DNA of 64,000 nucleotides from Mycolicibacterium hodleri. Lineage in GTDB: Bacteria > Actinomycetota > Actinomycetes > Mycobacteriales > Mycobacteriaceae. The DNA lies in NCBI RefSeq assembly GCF_025822245.1, contig NZ_JACKTL010000015.1:913-64912 (forward strand), read 5' to 3'. Below are positions 1 through 8,596 of the stretch, in pieces (the stretch's first letter is position 1; every line of letters begins with the position of its first letter). The position numbers were made by a program, and so were the translations under genes. The notes below the pieces were generated by a model, which did no database searches, was not told the DNA's origin, and saw only the letters and a list, made by a program, of their open reading frames with translations.

Positions 1-85
1 GGCAGCCCTGTTCGCACAGGATCCGGCAAATCGACTCGACCGCAGCACCTTTGGATCGCATCGTGTCGATGAAGGCGATGATCAT
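1..85 (-). CDS. IS3-family transposase OrfB, N-terminal fragment (partial)
   Basis: The ATG at 85 overlaps the orfA stop codon (ATGA). The visible peptide begins MIIAFIDTMRSKGAAVESIC, which matches the HTH-like start of IS3-group OrfB proteins. The catalytic DDE domain lies outside the window, so it cannot be judged whether the transposase is intact. In IS3 elements the active transposase is normally an OrfAB fusion made by -1 frameshifting; the overlap here is compatible with that. Confidence 0.75.
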   Translation of the reverse strand, partial: MIIAFIDTMRSKGAAVESICRILCEQGC

Positions 86-393
86 CGGTTGCGGGGGTCG
101 AGTTCCCCCGCGAAGAAAGTTGTTGCTGCTTTGAGGATCGCGACATCCTCACGCAGTTGCCGGTTCTCGGCTTTGAGCTTCTTGATCTCGGCCGATTCCT
201 CCGAGGTGACACCGGGGCGTACGCCCCCATCGATCTGCGCCTGCACCGCCCAGCGACGGACCGTTTCCGCGCCCACTCCGACCTGCTTGGCGATAGCTTG
301 GCACGCTGCGGTCAGCGACGGATACTCCCCGCCATGGGTCTCCAACAACCGCAAGGCCCGCTCCCGGACCTCCGGCTCGATCTTCTTCGGCAT
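82..393 (-). CDS. IS3-family transposase OrfA
   Basis: A 103-residue protein starting MPKKIEPEVRERALRLL. It has the typical OrfA layout: an N-terminal helix-turn-helix (about residues 5-55, with the GAETVRRW recognition-helix signature) and a C-terminal leucine-zipper-like helix (about 68-92, IKKLKAENRQLREDVAILK). The start was chosen at MPKK rather than the upstream in-frame ATG, because homologous OrfA proteins start there. It binds the element ends; alone it does not catalyse transposition. Confidence 0.85.
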   Translation of the reverse strand: MPKKIEPEVRERALRLLETHGGEYPSLTAACQAIAKQVGVGAETVRRWAVQAQIDGGVRPGVTSEESAEIKKLKAENRQLREDVAILKAATTFFAGELDPRNR

Positions 394-551
394 AATCGCC
401 ATCCTTCCTAACTCAGAAGGAAACGGCACAAAACTGGGGGTGATTCAGGGTGAAGGCCCGCTCCCGGACCTCCGGCTCGATCTTCTTCGGCATAATCGCC
501 ATCCTTCCTAACTCAGAAGGAAACGGCACAAAACTGGGGGTGATTCAGGGT
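353..551. repeat. Tandem duplication (2 x about 100 bp) of the IS3 end
   Basis: Bases 353-451 and 453-551 are identical with a period of 100. Each copy holds the first codons of orfA plus the outer terminus. The outer copy is therefore a truncated second IS end, left by a tandem or one-ended event or by a repair duplication. Confidence 0.9.
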
Positions 552-554
552 TAC

Positions 555-3290
555 TTATCTCCGCTTGGTCAAACGTCGGTAGTGGTCGAACAGGATGTCC
601 TGGCGGTCGAGTTCTGGCAGGTCGTGGTCCTTGATGCCGAATACATCGTCGACGACGTAATCGAGTTCTCGGTGTGCCTGGTGGAGGTGCTCGGGAAGTT
701 TGGCGGGGTCGTACATGTCGGCGAGCGCCATATTCGTGACGCTGGCCCGGGCGGCGATGATGCCTCCGCCAGCGGCGATGATCGCTGCTCGACGAGCATC
801 GTCAATGGTAGGCAACGGGAATGTGTTCCAGGCGAGGAGCTTGTTGAAGCGGAGGTCGGACTTGATGCGACCCCCGATCGTTCGCTGCCAAACCATGAAC
901 ATGGTTGACGAGATGGCAGCGAAGATGAACCCGTCGGGGTCCGGGGAGAGGAAGTTCGCATCGCTGCAGATGACGTCAGACTCGTAGCGTTGGGACAGGA
1001 AGTAGGGGTAGTTCTCGCTGATGTGACGCGGGATGCATAGGTAGGCAGTGTCGGGTTGGGACACCTGGCGGAACTCGTGCGCGGTCGATGCTGCCTCTCT
1101 GGTGGACTCGGCCCTGCTGTCTAGGCGGAACTGAGTCGCAGCGGCAACTCTCTCTTTGAGAACGGGGCTTCGCCGCAGGTCGCCTTTGTCCGCGTCGCGC
1201 AGCCATAGGCAGTAGCGCATGGTGTCGTGCAGCAGTTCGCGCGCACCGACGTAGCGGCGGACGTACTTGGCGGCAATGGGATCGGCCATCACGTGCGCGT
1301 AGTCGTCGGCTTCGACGATGAGGTTTCCTCCGTCGGTTGGTTTGTTGCCGTATGCCACCGCCCCGATCTGCGGGTTGAGAGGGTTGGTAAGCGGTTCGAC
1401 GAGGACATGGGGGCCGTCGGTGAGGTATGGCGTGATGTTGGTGACGCCAGCCCGCTCAACGGGCGTGCCGCCGAGGCTCGGGTAGTCGAAGAGCCGGGGC
1501 TGCGTGACCTTTCTGGCGAAGCCAATGATGATGCAGTGCACTGCAGCCCTACCAGCGGCCTCTGAGGTCCACGGGAATGTCCTGTGGGCGAACTTGATAC
1601 GCCATTTGTGTTCGACGACTCGGCGGAACAGCGGGGCTACCGCTTCGCCTTGGAGGACCGAGTTGGTGGATACGAATGCCCAGACGCCTTGGTGGTTCGA
1701 GAAGTAGTCGATCGCCTTTGCATACCAGCCGGTTACGTAGTCGAGTGTGCCGTGATAGCCGGTGCCCCACACATTTTGGAGTTCGGCTGTCTGTTGGGCT
1801 GTGCGTTGGCTGATTCCGAGGAATGGCGGGTTTCCGGCGATGATGCTGGTTGGCCCGGCGGGCATGACGGTCTCCCAGTCCAGGGACAGCGCGCTTTGCA
1901 CCACAATGCGTGTTTGGGTCTGGATAGGAAGGCGCCGGGGGGCGTCTCCGAATCGTTGCTTCAGTTTGAGGTCGCACTGGCGGTTTACGAGGAACATTGC
2001 GGTTTCGGCGATGCGCGCGGGCCACTCGTCGACTTCGATGCCGTGGAAGTGATCGAGGGTGACTTTCAGCGACAGTGTGGGGTCAAAGGACAGTTGGCTG
2101 TCGCCGTCAATCTCCTGCAGTTGCTCCATGATCTGGAGTTCGAGGTCGCGAAGCTCGCGGTAGGCGACGATGATGAAGTTCCCGCAGCCGCAGGCGGGGT
2201 CCATGAAGCGAATGTCGCCGAGCTTCTTCCAGAGCTTGTGCAGTTGTTTGGCGGGATCGGGATGCGTGCGAGCGGTGTCGAATTCAGCTCGCAATTCGTC
2301 GAGGAAGAGTGGATTGAGGGTCTTGAGGATGTTGTCCTCGGAGGTGTAGTGCTCGCCTAGTTCGCGGCGGGTGCGGGCGTCGCGCACCGATTGGAACATT
2401 GATCCGAAGATGGCGGGGCTGATTGTTGACCAGTCCACGGCGCAGGCTTCGAGTACTGCGTCGCGGAAGTCTTTGTCTACGGCCGGGATGGTGACTTGTT
2501 CGTTGAAGAGGCCGCCGTTGATGTATGGGACGGTGCGGGAGGCGGTTGCGCTGTTGAGGTCGGCGAACAGTTCGTTGAGTTGGTCAGCCAGGGTCGAGGC
2601 GTCGGTGGTTGTTTCTCGGTGTATGAAGTCGCGGAAGGCGTCTGGTTTGCCGTCTGGTTCCCACATTTCGGTGTCGTCGCCGAACATGAGGAACAGGATC
2701 CGGGCCATTGTGACCGAGATTTCGTGGTCGCGTATCGGACGGTCAGTGCTGTCGGGGTAGGCGCGTTCGAGGGTGGTGTACATGCGTGCCATCAGCTTGG
2801 AGGCGCGGCGGGACTCGTTCTTGGCTTCGATGTCGAAGGCGTCGCGGACGCGGGCGAGGAGGGTGTTGGCGTCGAGTTCTTGGTCGAGGGGGAGGCGGAT
2901 TGCGTTGAGTCGGGCTTCGAATGGTGGATCGGGGTCGTTGTGGCGGTGGCGGTGGCGGGTGAGGCGGGTTGCCGTGGTGTTGTCGGCGCTTCGCCGTGCG
3001 GGCCAGCGCCACACCTGCTCGGACTCGTTGTGGAATATGACGAGTCGGTCGGTGGTGGTTGTGGCGATCACTCTGTCGATCTCGGCTTCGATGCGGGAGC
3101 CGGGTATTCCTGGGCAGGACCACACTCTGATGCCTCGGTAGGAGGCGATGTTGGTCGCGGTGTGGATCTGGCCGCCTTCGGCGGTGAAGTTGACTGGTGG
3201 GTGGTCGGGGGCGTTCCAGTTGAGTTCGTGCAGGAACAGGTCCTGGTGGCGGCTCTGGTCGGCGAGGGCGATGGGGGTGGGTGCGCTCAT
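555..3290 (-). CDS. MmeI-like class I DNA (adenine-N6) methyltransferase
   Basis: A 911-residue protein. The SAM-binding motif I is DPACGCGNF at about 364-372, preceded by GEHYTSEDNILK (motif X type). The catalytic motif IV is NPPF at about 487-490, typical of amino-methyltransferases acting on adenine. The region after about 550 should hold the target-recognition part. Its length and architecture resemble MmeI-type methylases (also DISARM DrmMI), but I see no clear PD-(D/E)XK nuclease motif at the N-terminus. The ATG overlaps the stop codon of the upstream helicase gene (ATGA), so the two are translationally coupled. Probable role: self-marking in a restriction-type defence module. The stop codon lies only 4 bases from the IS3 end repeat. 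Confidence 0.85.
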   Translation of the reverse strand: MSAPTPIALADQSRHQDLFLHELNWNAPDHPPVNFTAEGGQIHTATNIASYRGIRVWSCPGIPGSRIEAEIDRVIATTTTDRLVIFHNESEQVWRWPARRSADNTTATRLTRHRHRHNDPDPPFEARLNAIRLPLDQELDANTLLARVRDAFDIEAKNESRRASKLMARMYTTLERAYPDSTDRPIRDHEISVTMARILFLMFGDDTEMWEPDGKPDAFRDFIHRETTTDASTLADQLNELFADLNSATASRTVPYINGGLFNEQVTIPAVDKDFRDAVLEACAVDWSTISPAIFGSMFQSVRDARTRRELGEHYTSEDNILKTLNPLFLDELRAEFDTARTHPDPAKQLHKLWKKLGDIRFMDPACGCGNFIIVAYRELRDLELQIMEQLQEIDGDSQLSFDPTLSLKVTLDHFHGIEVDEWPARIAETAMFLVNRQCDLKLKQRFGDAPRRLPIQTQTRIVVQSALSLDWETVMPAGPTSIIAGNPPFLGISQRTAQQTAELQNVWGTGYHGTLDYVTGWYAKAIDYFSNHQGVWAFVSTNSVLQGEAVAPLFRRVVEHKWRIKFAHRTFPWTSEAAGRAAVHCIIIGFARKVTQPRLFDYPSLGGTPVERAGVTNITPYLTDGPHVLVEPLTNPLNPQIGAVAYGNKPTDGGNLIVEADDYAHVMADPIAAKYVRRYVGARELLHDTMRYCLWLRDADKGDLRRSPVLKERVAAATQFRLDSRAESTREAASTAHEFRQVSQPDTAYLCIPRHISENYPYFLSQRYESDVICSDANFLSPDPDGFIFAAISSTMFMVWQRTIGGRIKSDLRFNKLLAWNTFPLPTIDDARRAAIIAAGGGIIAARASVTNMALADMYDPAKLPEHLHQAHRELDYVVDDVFGIKDHDLPELDRQDILFDHYRRLTKRR

Positions 3291-6200
3291 GCGTCGCGGA
3301 CTCCGATCGAGCAGACGAGCTTTATGTTGTCGGTGTCGGTTGAGCGGATGACGAGCCGGTCGTCGCGGTGCAGTTGCGAGATCAGGTCGGAGAGGTCGTC
3401 GAGGCTGTAGCGGTTGCGCCGGGCCTGGGTGAGTCGCGATGTTGCGTGCTCGGTGAGGGGCCGCTCTTGGAGGGCATTGAGTGCGTCGGAGGCCTGGGCG
3501 AACAGGGTGTTGCCGCCGAGGCGTTCCCACACCCATTTTCGGATGCCTTTGAGGTTGCCGGCGGCGAGTGCTTCCAGCGTCAGGGGGCCCTGCAGCAGTT
3601 GGCGTTCGAGTTCGAAGTGGTCGGGTCGTTGGTCGGCGGTGGGGGTGTCGATCTGGGCTTGGAAGATCCGCATGGCTTCAAGGGGTGTGAGGAGCTGGTA
3701 TGCGTTCTCGCCGGAGGGGTCGGTGGTGCCCGATGCGAACGCTTCAACGCCGGAGTCTGTGGACACGAAACACGCGACTGAGCCGTGGTTTTCGGTGAGG
3801 TACTGGTCTCGGGTGGAGTGCACGAGGTCTTGCATGGCGAGGACCTTTGCGGCGATCTCGGGGTGTTTGGTTTGTGCGTTGGACCAGGCGAGCCAGGCTT
3901 CGCTCACGGCGTCCGCCTCGCCGTCGATGTCTTCGGCGTCATCGGCGACTTTGCCCTTGTAGAAGTCGTCGAGGATCTTGATCTCGGCGGGCCCCCCGAA
4001 GAACTGTTCGTCTGAGCCGAACGCCTCTGCCGAGGCCCCGAGCCGGGTCTTAATGCGCTGCCGTAGGTTGATCTGCTGTTCGATCTTGTCGTGGCTGATG
4101 AGGTACACGTACACCGTCTCGGATTTCTGGCCGACTCGATCGACGCGCCCGGCCCGCTGAATAATCCGAATGATGGCCCAGGGCAGGTCGTAGTTGACGA
4201 CGATGTGCGCGTCCTGGAGGTTCTGTCCTTCTGAAAGGACGTCGGTAGCGACCAGAACGTCGATGGGGTGCTCGGGCGTGGCCTCCTCGGCGGTTTGACC
4301 GGGAACAGCGTTGGATTCTGGCGAGAATCGGCGAGCCATCTCTGCGGGGTTGTCGGTGTTGCCCGAGACCAAGCCGACGTTGGAAATTCCGGCTTCTGTT
4401 AGGGATTGGGCGATGTAGTCAGCTGTGTCGACGTACTCGGTGAAGATCAGCACCTTTTCGTCTGGGTGGTCGTTGCGTAATAGGTCGACTAGGGCGTTGA
4501 GTTTCGAATCACGGGTGGGGTCCCAGCTACCAAAACGGTCTAGCAGCAGCGTGATCCGTTCGTTGTCAGCTGCCAGATCGCGGCGCAGTGCAGGGGTGAA
4601 GACCGCGCTGTTGATCCACTTGGTTTTGGCCGGCGCACTGGCGCGTAGTTCCTCGTAGCGGCTAGCGAGGGATCCGTGGGTGACTGCGGAGTCTTCGAGG
4701 TCCTCGTCGGTGACATTGATTTGTTTGTCGGTGAAGCTGCCGACGGGAATGGGCAGCTCCTCGTCTATGGCGTACACGAACAGCTCGTTGCGTGCGCGTT
4801 GTCGCTGCAGGGACAGGATGAAGGAGTGTCCCGATGACGAGAGTCGCTTGAACAAGCCGGTACGCACGAACCCGCTGACGTTGCCCCGGCCGGAGCGTAT
4901 GTCGGCCAGCGCCGCGGTGTCGGTGCTGGAGTGTGGCGCGCGCGGGTTGTCGTAGTCGGCGAGGCGGTACCGGGGAAGCGTCAGGGCCTGGACTGTGTTG
5001 AGGGTGGCGTCGTCTTCCATGAGGGCGGCTGGGTCGTCGGATGCGAAGTCATGGCTGAGCGGTCGGGCGATGCGTTCCGGGAAGTAGAACTTCTCACCGT
5101 TGGCGAATCGGAGGAATTGGCGTTGTTGCTGGGTTCCGTCGGCGAGGTCGATGGTCTCGGTGGCGGCCGTGCGCTTGACGAAACTTCTTGTGCGGCGCAC
5201 CAAGTGGTCGCTCATGAGGCGACGCCAGTCGTCAGCATGTTCGGAGCGTCGGAACGCGAGGAGGGTGTTAATTTTGCCGTCCACCTTGTCGCGAAGTCCG
5301 GGTTCGGCCGCGAGTGCCGCTGAGGGGACGATGCCGAGGTCTTGATCGTCGTCGATATAAAGGCCGATCTGGCTGGCGACGTCGAGGAAGGCGAGGTTGT
5401 AGGGGGTGGCGGTGAGGAGTAGCACTTTAGACGAGTTACGCCGGATGTAGTCGTGAATCGCTTGATAGGCAACGGTTCCGCTGTTCCGGAGGTTATGCGA
5501 CTCGTCGCAGATCACCAGGTTGAAGCGCTTCAACTCGGGAAGTATTTTGTCGACCATCGAGTAAGGGACGACCTTGGCGTTGAGGTCGTATTCGTCGATG
5601 TAGCGCTCCCACATCGGTTCGAGGTTCTTGGGGCACAGGACCAGCGTCGAATAGTCCTCGGCGGCTTGCAGCATCAGGGCGGTGGCGACTGCGGTCAGTG
5701 TCTTGCCCAGGCCCACGACGTCGCCAAGCATCGTCCCTCCGCGGCTGACGATGCGGCGCGCCAGTGTGCGAACGGCGCTCTCCTGATAGTCGAGAAGCAG
5801 CGTGCGCATCGATTCGGGCAGCACGTAGCCGAGCCCGTCGCGTGCGTCCTGGGATAGCGCATGGCAGACCTTGAGGTACACCTCGAACGGTGTTGGCTGG
5901 AGTTCCGATGCCCACGACTCGGCGATGAGATCGATGATGTCGGCGCTGATTTCGAGTGAGTAGCGGTCTTCCCAGCGCGCGTCGAACCATTCGGCGATCT
6001 TGGCGCTGGCGTCGGAGTCCTGTACGTCGATGTTCAGTTCAAGGTTCGTGGTTAAGCCCGCATTGGTCAGATTGGAAGATCCGACGAATGCCCAGCGTGA
6101 GTGGTGCTTCTTGCTCGGCGATTGGAAGAGATAGGTCTTGCCGTGCAGCGGCTTCTCGGTGAAGACCTTCATCTGCACCGATCCGCTTTCGAGTTGGCGC

Positions 6201-6592
6201 TTCAGCGTTTGCAGCGTTTGCTGTCCCTGGGATGTGGCCAGGCCGCGCATGAGTTGGTTGCGCAAGTGCTTGACCAGTTGGTCTCTTCGAGCGCGGGCTT
6301 TGCCGGCGTCGTGGATGTCTGCTCCGTACGGGGCGGGCTGGACTTCATGCTGGAGGGAGTCGAGGATCTGCTGGGAGTCCGACGGCGCGACCATTCCCAC
6401 CAGGATCCTGGCGATGGGGTCGGTTTGTGCGCCGCCCGCGGTTTTGGCGTCGACGAGATCGGCCAGGCTCGACCAGCCGCGCAGATCGAGGTAGCCGGTG
6501 GCTACGTCGAACGTGTCGTACTCTTCCAGCGCTTCTCGGAGGGCCGGCCGAAGACGCGTTTGATCGGCGAGGTTGTCATAGATGTTCGGCAT
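3287..6592 (-). CDS. PLD-nuclease/SNF2-type helicase fusion
   Basis: An 1101-residue protein in two parts. The N-terminal PLD-like nuclease part contains one HKD-type motif (H150, K152, followed by GSSN at 171-174). The rest is an SF2/SNF2 helicase with Walker A GDVVGLGKT at about 290-298, DESH at about 363-366, LTATP at about 395 and motif VI QRAGRVDRVGQ near the C-terminal third. It should be a DNA translocase that delivers the PLD nuclease to unmodified DNA. It is the first gene of a two-gene operon with the methyltransferase. DISARM encodes PLD (DrmC) and SNF2 (DrmD) proteins separately; here they are fused, and no drmA/drmB is present in the window. Confidence 0.85.
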   Translation of the reverse strand: MPNIYDNLADQTRLRPALREALEEYDTFDVATGYLDLRGWSSLADLVDAKTAGGAQTDPIARILVGMVAPSDSQQILDSLQHEVQPAPYGADIHDAGKARARRDQLVKHLRNQLMRGLATSQGQQTLQTLKRQLESGSVQMKVFTEKPLHGKTYLFQSPSKKHHSRWAFVGSSNLTNAGLTTNLELNIDVQDSDASAKIAEWFDARWEDRYSLEISADIIDLIAESWASELQPTPFEVYLKVCHALSQDARDGLGYVLPESMRTLLLDYQESAVRTLARRIVSRGGTMLGDVVGLGKTLTAVATALMLQAAEDYSTLVLCPKNLEPMWERYIDEYDLNAKVVPYSMVDKILPELKRFNLVICDESHNLRNSGTVAYQAIHDYIRRNSSKVLLLTATPYNLAFLDVASQIGLYIDDDQDLGIVPSAALAAEPGLRDKVDGKINTLLAFRRSEHADDWRRLMSDHLVRRTRSFVKRTAATETIDLADGTQQQRQFLRFANGEKFYFPERIARPLSHDFASDDPAALMEDDATLNTVQALTLPRYRLADYDNPRAPHSSTDTAALADIRSGRGNVSGFVRTGLFKRLSSSGHSFILSLQRQRARNELFVYAIDEELPIPVGSFTDKQINVTDEDLEDSAVTHGSLASRYEELRASAPAKTKWINSAVFTPALRRDLAADNERITLLLDRFGSWDPTRDSKLNALVDLLRNDHPDEKVLIFTEYVDTADYIAQSLTEAGISNVGLVSGNTDNPAEMARRFSPESNAVPGQTAEEATPEHPIDVLVATDVLSEGQNLQDAHIVVNYDLPWAIIRIIQRAGRVDRVGQKSETVYVYLISHDKIEQQINLRQRIKTRLGASAEAFGSDEQFFGGPAEIKILDDFYKGKVADDAEDIDGEADAVSEAWLAWSNAQTKHPEIAAKVLAMQDLVHSTRDQYLTENHGSVACFVSTDSGVEAFASGTTDPSGENAYQLLTPLEAMRIFQAQIDTPTADQRPDHFELERQLLQGPLTLEALAAGNLKGIRKWVWERLGGNTLFAQASDALNALQERPLTEHATSRLTQARRNRYSLDDLSDLISQLHRDDRLVIRSTDTDNIKLVCSIGVRDA

Positions 6593-6838
6593 TCGTCCCC
6601 TCAGTGCACCCGTTCGCCTTCGGTGCAGAATGCCAGCCCAAGACGTTGATCAAGGTTAGCGGTGTGGATTGTGCCGTTGGGAACATGGCCAGGGTCGGAC
6701 ACTTCACCGGCCTGGCTCCGGGACGTGTCGTTGTTGCAGGTCAGAAGGGTGCGGCCGAGACACCCCGAGGGGCCGGACCTATGTCAGGGCCGCAGCTGTT
6801 GGCGCCTCGTCGGGGCTGACCGGACTGGCGCAGAGGAC

Positions 6839-6863
6839 GCGGGGACGTGCTATTTGCGCTGGT
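6839..6863 (-). repeat. Dispersed motif copy (CAGCG-N7-CACGTCCCC)
   Basis: This copy covers the last codons and the TAG stop of the FtsK-like gene. Its 23-base core is identical to the copy at 36094. The 257 bases upstream (6593-6849), between two leftward genes, hold no convincing gene. Confidence 0.7.
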
Positions 6864-7839
6864 AGGCGGCTATTTGTGCGGAGAGGGTTGCTGCGTCGTC
6901 GCTGTTGACGGTGAGGATGTGCGCCGGGGTGTCGCCGAGTTCGGTGGCGGGTCGGATGTAGGCGTGGCCCTGGCCGCGCTGCAGGCTCCAGGCGCCCGGG
7001 TGGCCGAGGGCGGCCATGGACTCCTCGCGCCGGAAGGTGGAGAAGGCGATCACCGTGTCCGGCCGGAAGCGCACTGCCGGGCCGAAGGCGGGCACGGTCC
7101 AGAGGTCGCCGTCAGGGTGGAGCTGCTTGGTGGAGACGATGAGGCGGATCCCGAGGTCGGGGCCGCGGTCGATGATCCGCTGCACGGTGGCGGCGGCCGC
7201 GGGGTTGGGTTCGAGGAACTCGTCGAGGTCGTCGACGACGATCACGAGTTCCGGTTCGAGGCCCGCGTGGGTTGTGGTGGTCCGTCTGTCGATCTCGTCG
7301 TCGATGTAGGCGCACCACTTCGCGACGTCGGGGTGCACGTCGTCGCGGTTGTCCCACGTGTCGAAGCATTGGACCGCGAGGTGTGGGAGTGCCGTGATGT
7401 CGTGCAGGAAGCCCCATTTGCCGCCGGCGCAGGCGAAGGTGACGCGCTCGGGCGGGTAGGAGGCGCACAGTGCCAGCGTGATGGTCCTCAGTGCGGCGGT
7501 CTTTCCGGTGCCGGGGATGGCGAGCAGGGCGATGACGCTGTTGGCGGCGTCCAGGTGCAGGGTCGCCGCGGTGGTGGGTTCGTCGATCGCTGTGGCGATC
7601 GGGAGGGTCAGGTCTCGGTCGGCGGCGTGCTGGTGCCAGGCGGTCGTCGGGGTGTGGGTCGCGGGATCGGCGATCTGGAGGGCGTCGAGGAGCCGGCGGT
7701 CGGGAGAGGGGACGCCGCGGTGGGGGTCGTTGTCGTCGAGGGTGCCGGCGGGGGTGACCGCGCGGAGGGCTTCGGTGTAGGGGACGTGGTGTCGGCGCTG
7801 GTAGGCGCGTGCGGCGTTCTTGCGCGCGTTGGGGGTCAT
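6850..7839 (-). CDS. FtsK/EccC-like P-loop ATPase
   Basis: A 329-residue protein with Walker A GTGKT at about 110-114 (context AIPGTGKTAALRTI) and Walker B ELVIVVDDLDEFL around 205-215, followed by a GIRLIVSTK sensor-like strand. This is the pattern of an FtsK/SpoIIIE/EccC ATPase domain, without membrane segments. The ATG at 7839 has a GAGGAG ribosome site. The N-terminus (ARKNAARAYQ...YTEALRAV) resembles that of the protein at 10827-11663. It may be an accessory motor for DNA or protein transport; no partner is certain. The gene ends inside a dispersed motif copy. Confidence 0.7.
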   Translation of the reverse strand: MTPNARKNAARAYQRRHHVPYTEALRAVTPAGTLDDNDPHRGVPSPDRRLLDALQIADPATHTPTTAWHQHAADRDLTLPIATAIDEPTTAATLHLDAANSVIALLAIPGTGKTAALRTITLALCASYPPERVTFACAGGKWGFLHDITALPHLAVQCFDTWDNRDDVHPDVAKWCAYIDDEIDRRTTTTHAGLEPELVIVVDDLDEFLEPNPAAAATVQRIIDRGPDLGIRLIVSTKQLHPDGDLWTVPAFGPAVRFRPDTVIAFSTFRREESMAALGHPGAWSLQRGQGHAYIRPATELGDTPAHILTVNSDDAATLSAQIAAYQRK

Positions 7840-8041
7840 GGCGGATCTCCTCGTTGTGCGCGCGGCCGTGGGTGCGGATCCACACCTTCCGCGGCGGCCG
7901 CGGTGCAACGGGCATCTCGGGCGCGGCGCCCGGGGGGCGTTGTCCTGGTGGCGGTGCCGGTGTGGGGCGTCCGTTCGAGGAGTGCAGCCGCACGCCGGCG
8001 GCATGGGCTCAAGGATAGGGCTGCGGGCGCGTGCGGAAGGT

Positions 8042-8065
8042 GGGGACGTGGCATCACCGCTGTTC
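8042..8065 (-). repeat. Dispersed motif copy
   Basis: CAGCG, seven bases, CACGTCCCC on the minus strand. On the plus strand it contains the GTG start proposed for the small membrane peptide at 8048. Confidence 0.6.
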
Positions 8066-8143
8066 GGTGGGCTGGCATGCGCGCTGATTAGCGGGCTTAT
8101 CAGCGCCGGGGTGGCGTGCTGGGCGGCGCTGCTGGTTGCGTGA
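8048..8143 (+). CDS. Small single-pass membrane peptide (31 aa)
   Basis: A GTG start preceded by a GGAAGGTGGGG ribosome site gives a peptide that is almost entirely one hydrophobic segment (FGGLACALISGLISAGVACW). The stop overlaps the ATG of the next gene (TGATG), implying coupled translation. Function unknown. It is short, so it could be chance, but the coupling and the ribosome site argue for a real gene. Confidence 0.4.
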   Translation: MASPLFGGLACALISGLISAGVACWAALLVA

Positions 8144-8451
8144 TGCGGGTGAGCGATGACGCGTTGTTGGTGGAGCAGGCCCGTTCGATCGCGGCGCAGC
8201 TGGATGCGCGGTGGTTCGCCGATTTCGACGAAGTGTGTGGGTTCGCCGAGATCCTCGCCGCGGCCGGCTCCTTGGTGTCCCCTGTTGATGTCGTCGAGTT
8301 CTTCCGCCGGCCGTGGCGGTACTCGGCCGAGCACGACGTGTGGCAGCGGTGTGGCCGGCCGTCGGATGTTCGTGGGGCTGCCGGCGAGGTGTTGGTGGCG
8401 CTATTGGATGCCGGCGGTCGCGGCGCTCCCCCACTGACGCTCGCCCCCTAA
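8143..8451 (+). CDS. Hypothetical protein, 102 aa
   Basis: A mixed helical protein (MRVSDDALLVEQARSIAAQL) with a conserved-looking core around WRYSAEHDVWQRCG. No recognised catalytic motif or membrane segment. It is coupled to the upstream 31-residue membrane peptide and followed within 20 bases by a weak dispersed-motif half-site. Confidence 0.55.
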   Translation: MRVSDDALLVEQARSIAAQLDARWFADFDEVCGFAEILAAAGSLVSPVDVVEFFRRPWRYSAEHDVWQRCGRPSDVRGAAGEVLVALLDAGGRGAPPLTLAP

Positions 8452-8461
8452 GTGCGCTGCG

Positions 8462-8486
8462 CTGGGGTGATGACATGTCCCTGCCG
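8462..8486 (+). repeat. Dispersed motif, weak copy
   Basis: Only the right half is well preserved (GATGACATGTCCCT). It lies just after the stop codon of the 102-aa gene, in the same orientation. Confidence 0.35.
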
Positions 8487-8571
8487 TCGGCGGCGGCTCC
8501 AGCGCAGCAGCCCGGCCCTCGGTGCATGGGTAGTCGGCGGGGCCGCGGGCGAACATGGCCGCCGACGACGC

Positions 8572-8596
8572 GGGGACGTGTCGTCGTCGCTGTTCA
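8572..8596 (-). repeat. Dispersed motif copy
   Basis: CAGCG, seven bases, CACGTCCCC, immediately after the TGA stop of the ADP-ribosyltransferase gene and in the same orientation as that gene. Confidence 0.7.

Larger units (their letters stand above)
1..452 (-). mobile_element. IS3-family element, right part cut by window edge
   Basis: Leftward orfA and the first codons of orfB are visible with the usual IS3 overlap. The outer end lies at about 441-451, beyond the orfA start, and the sequence continues out of the window at base 1. The element abuts the stop codon of the methyltransferase gene at 555, separated only by a duplicated copy of its own end. Confidence 0.8.
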
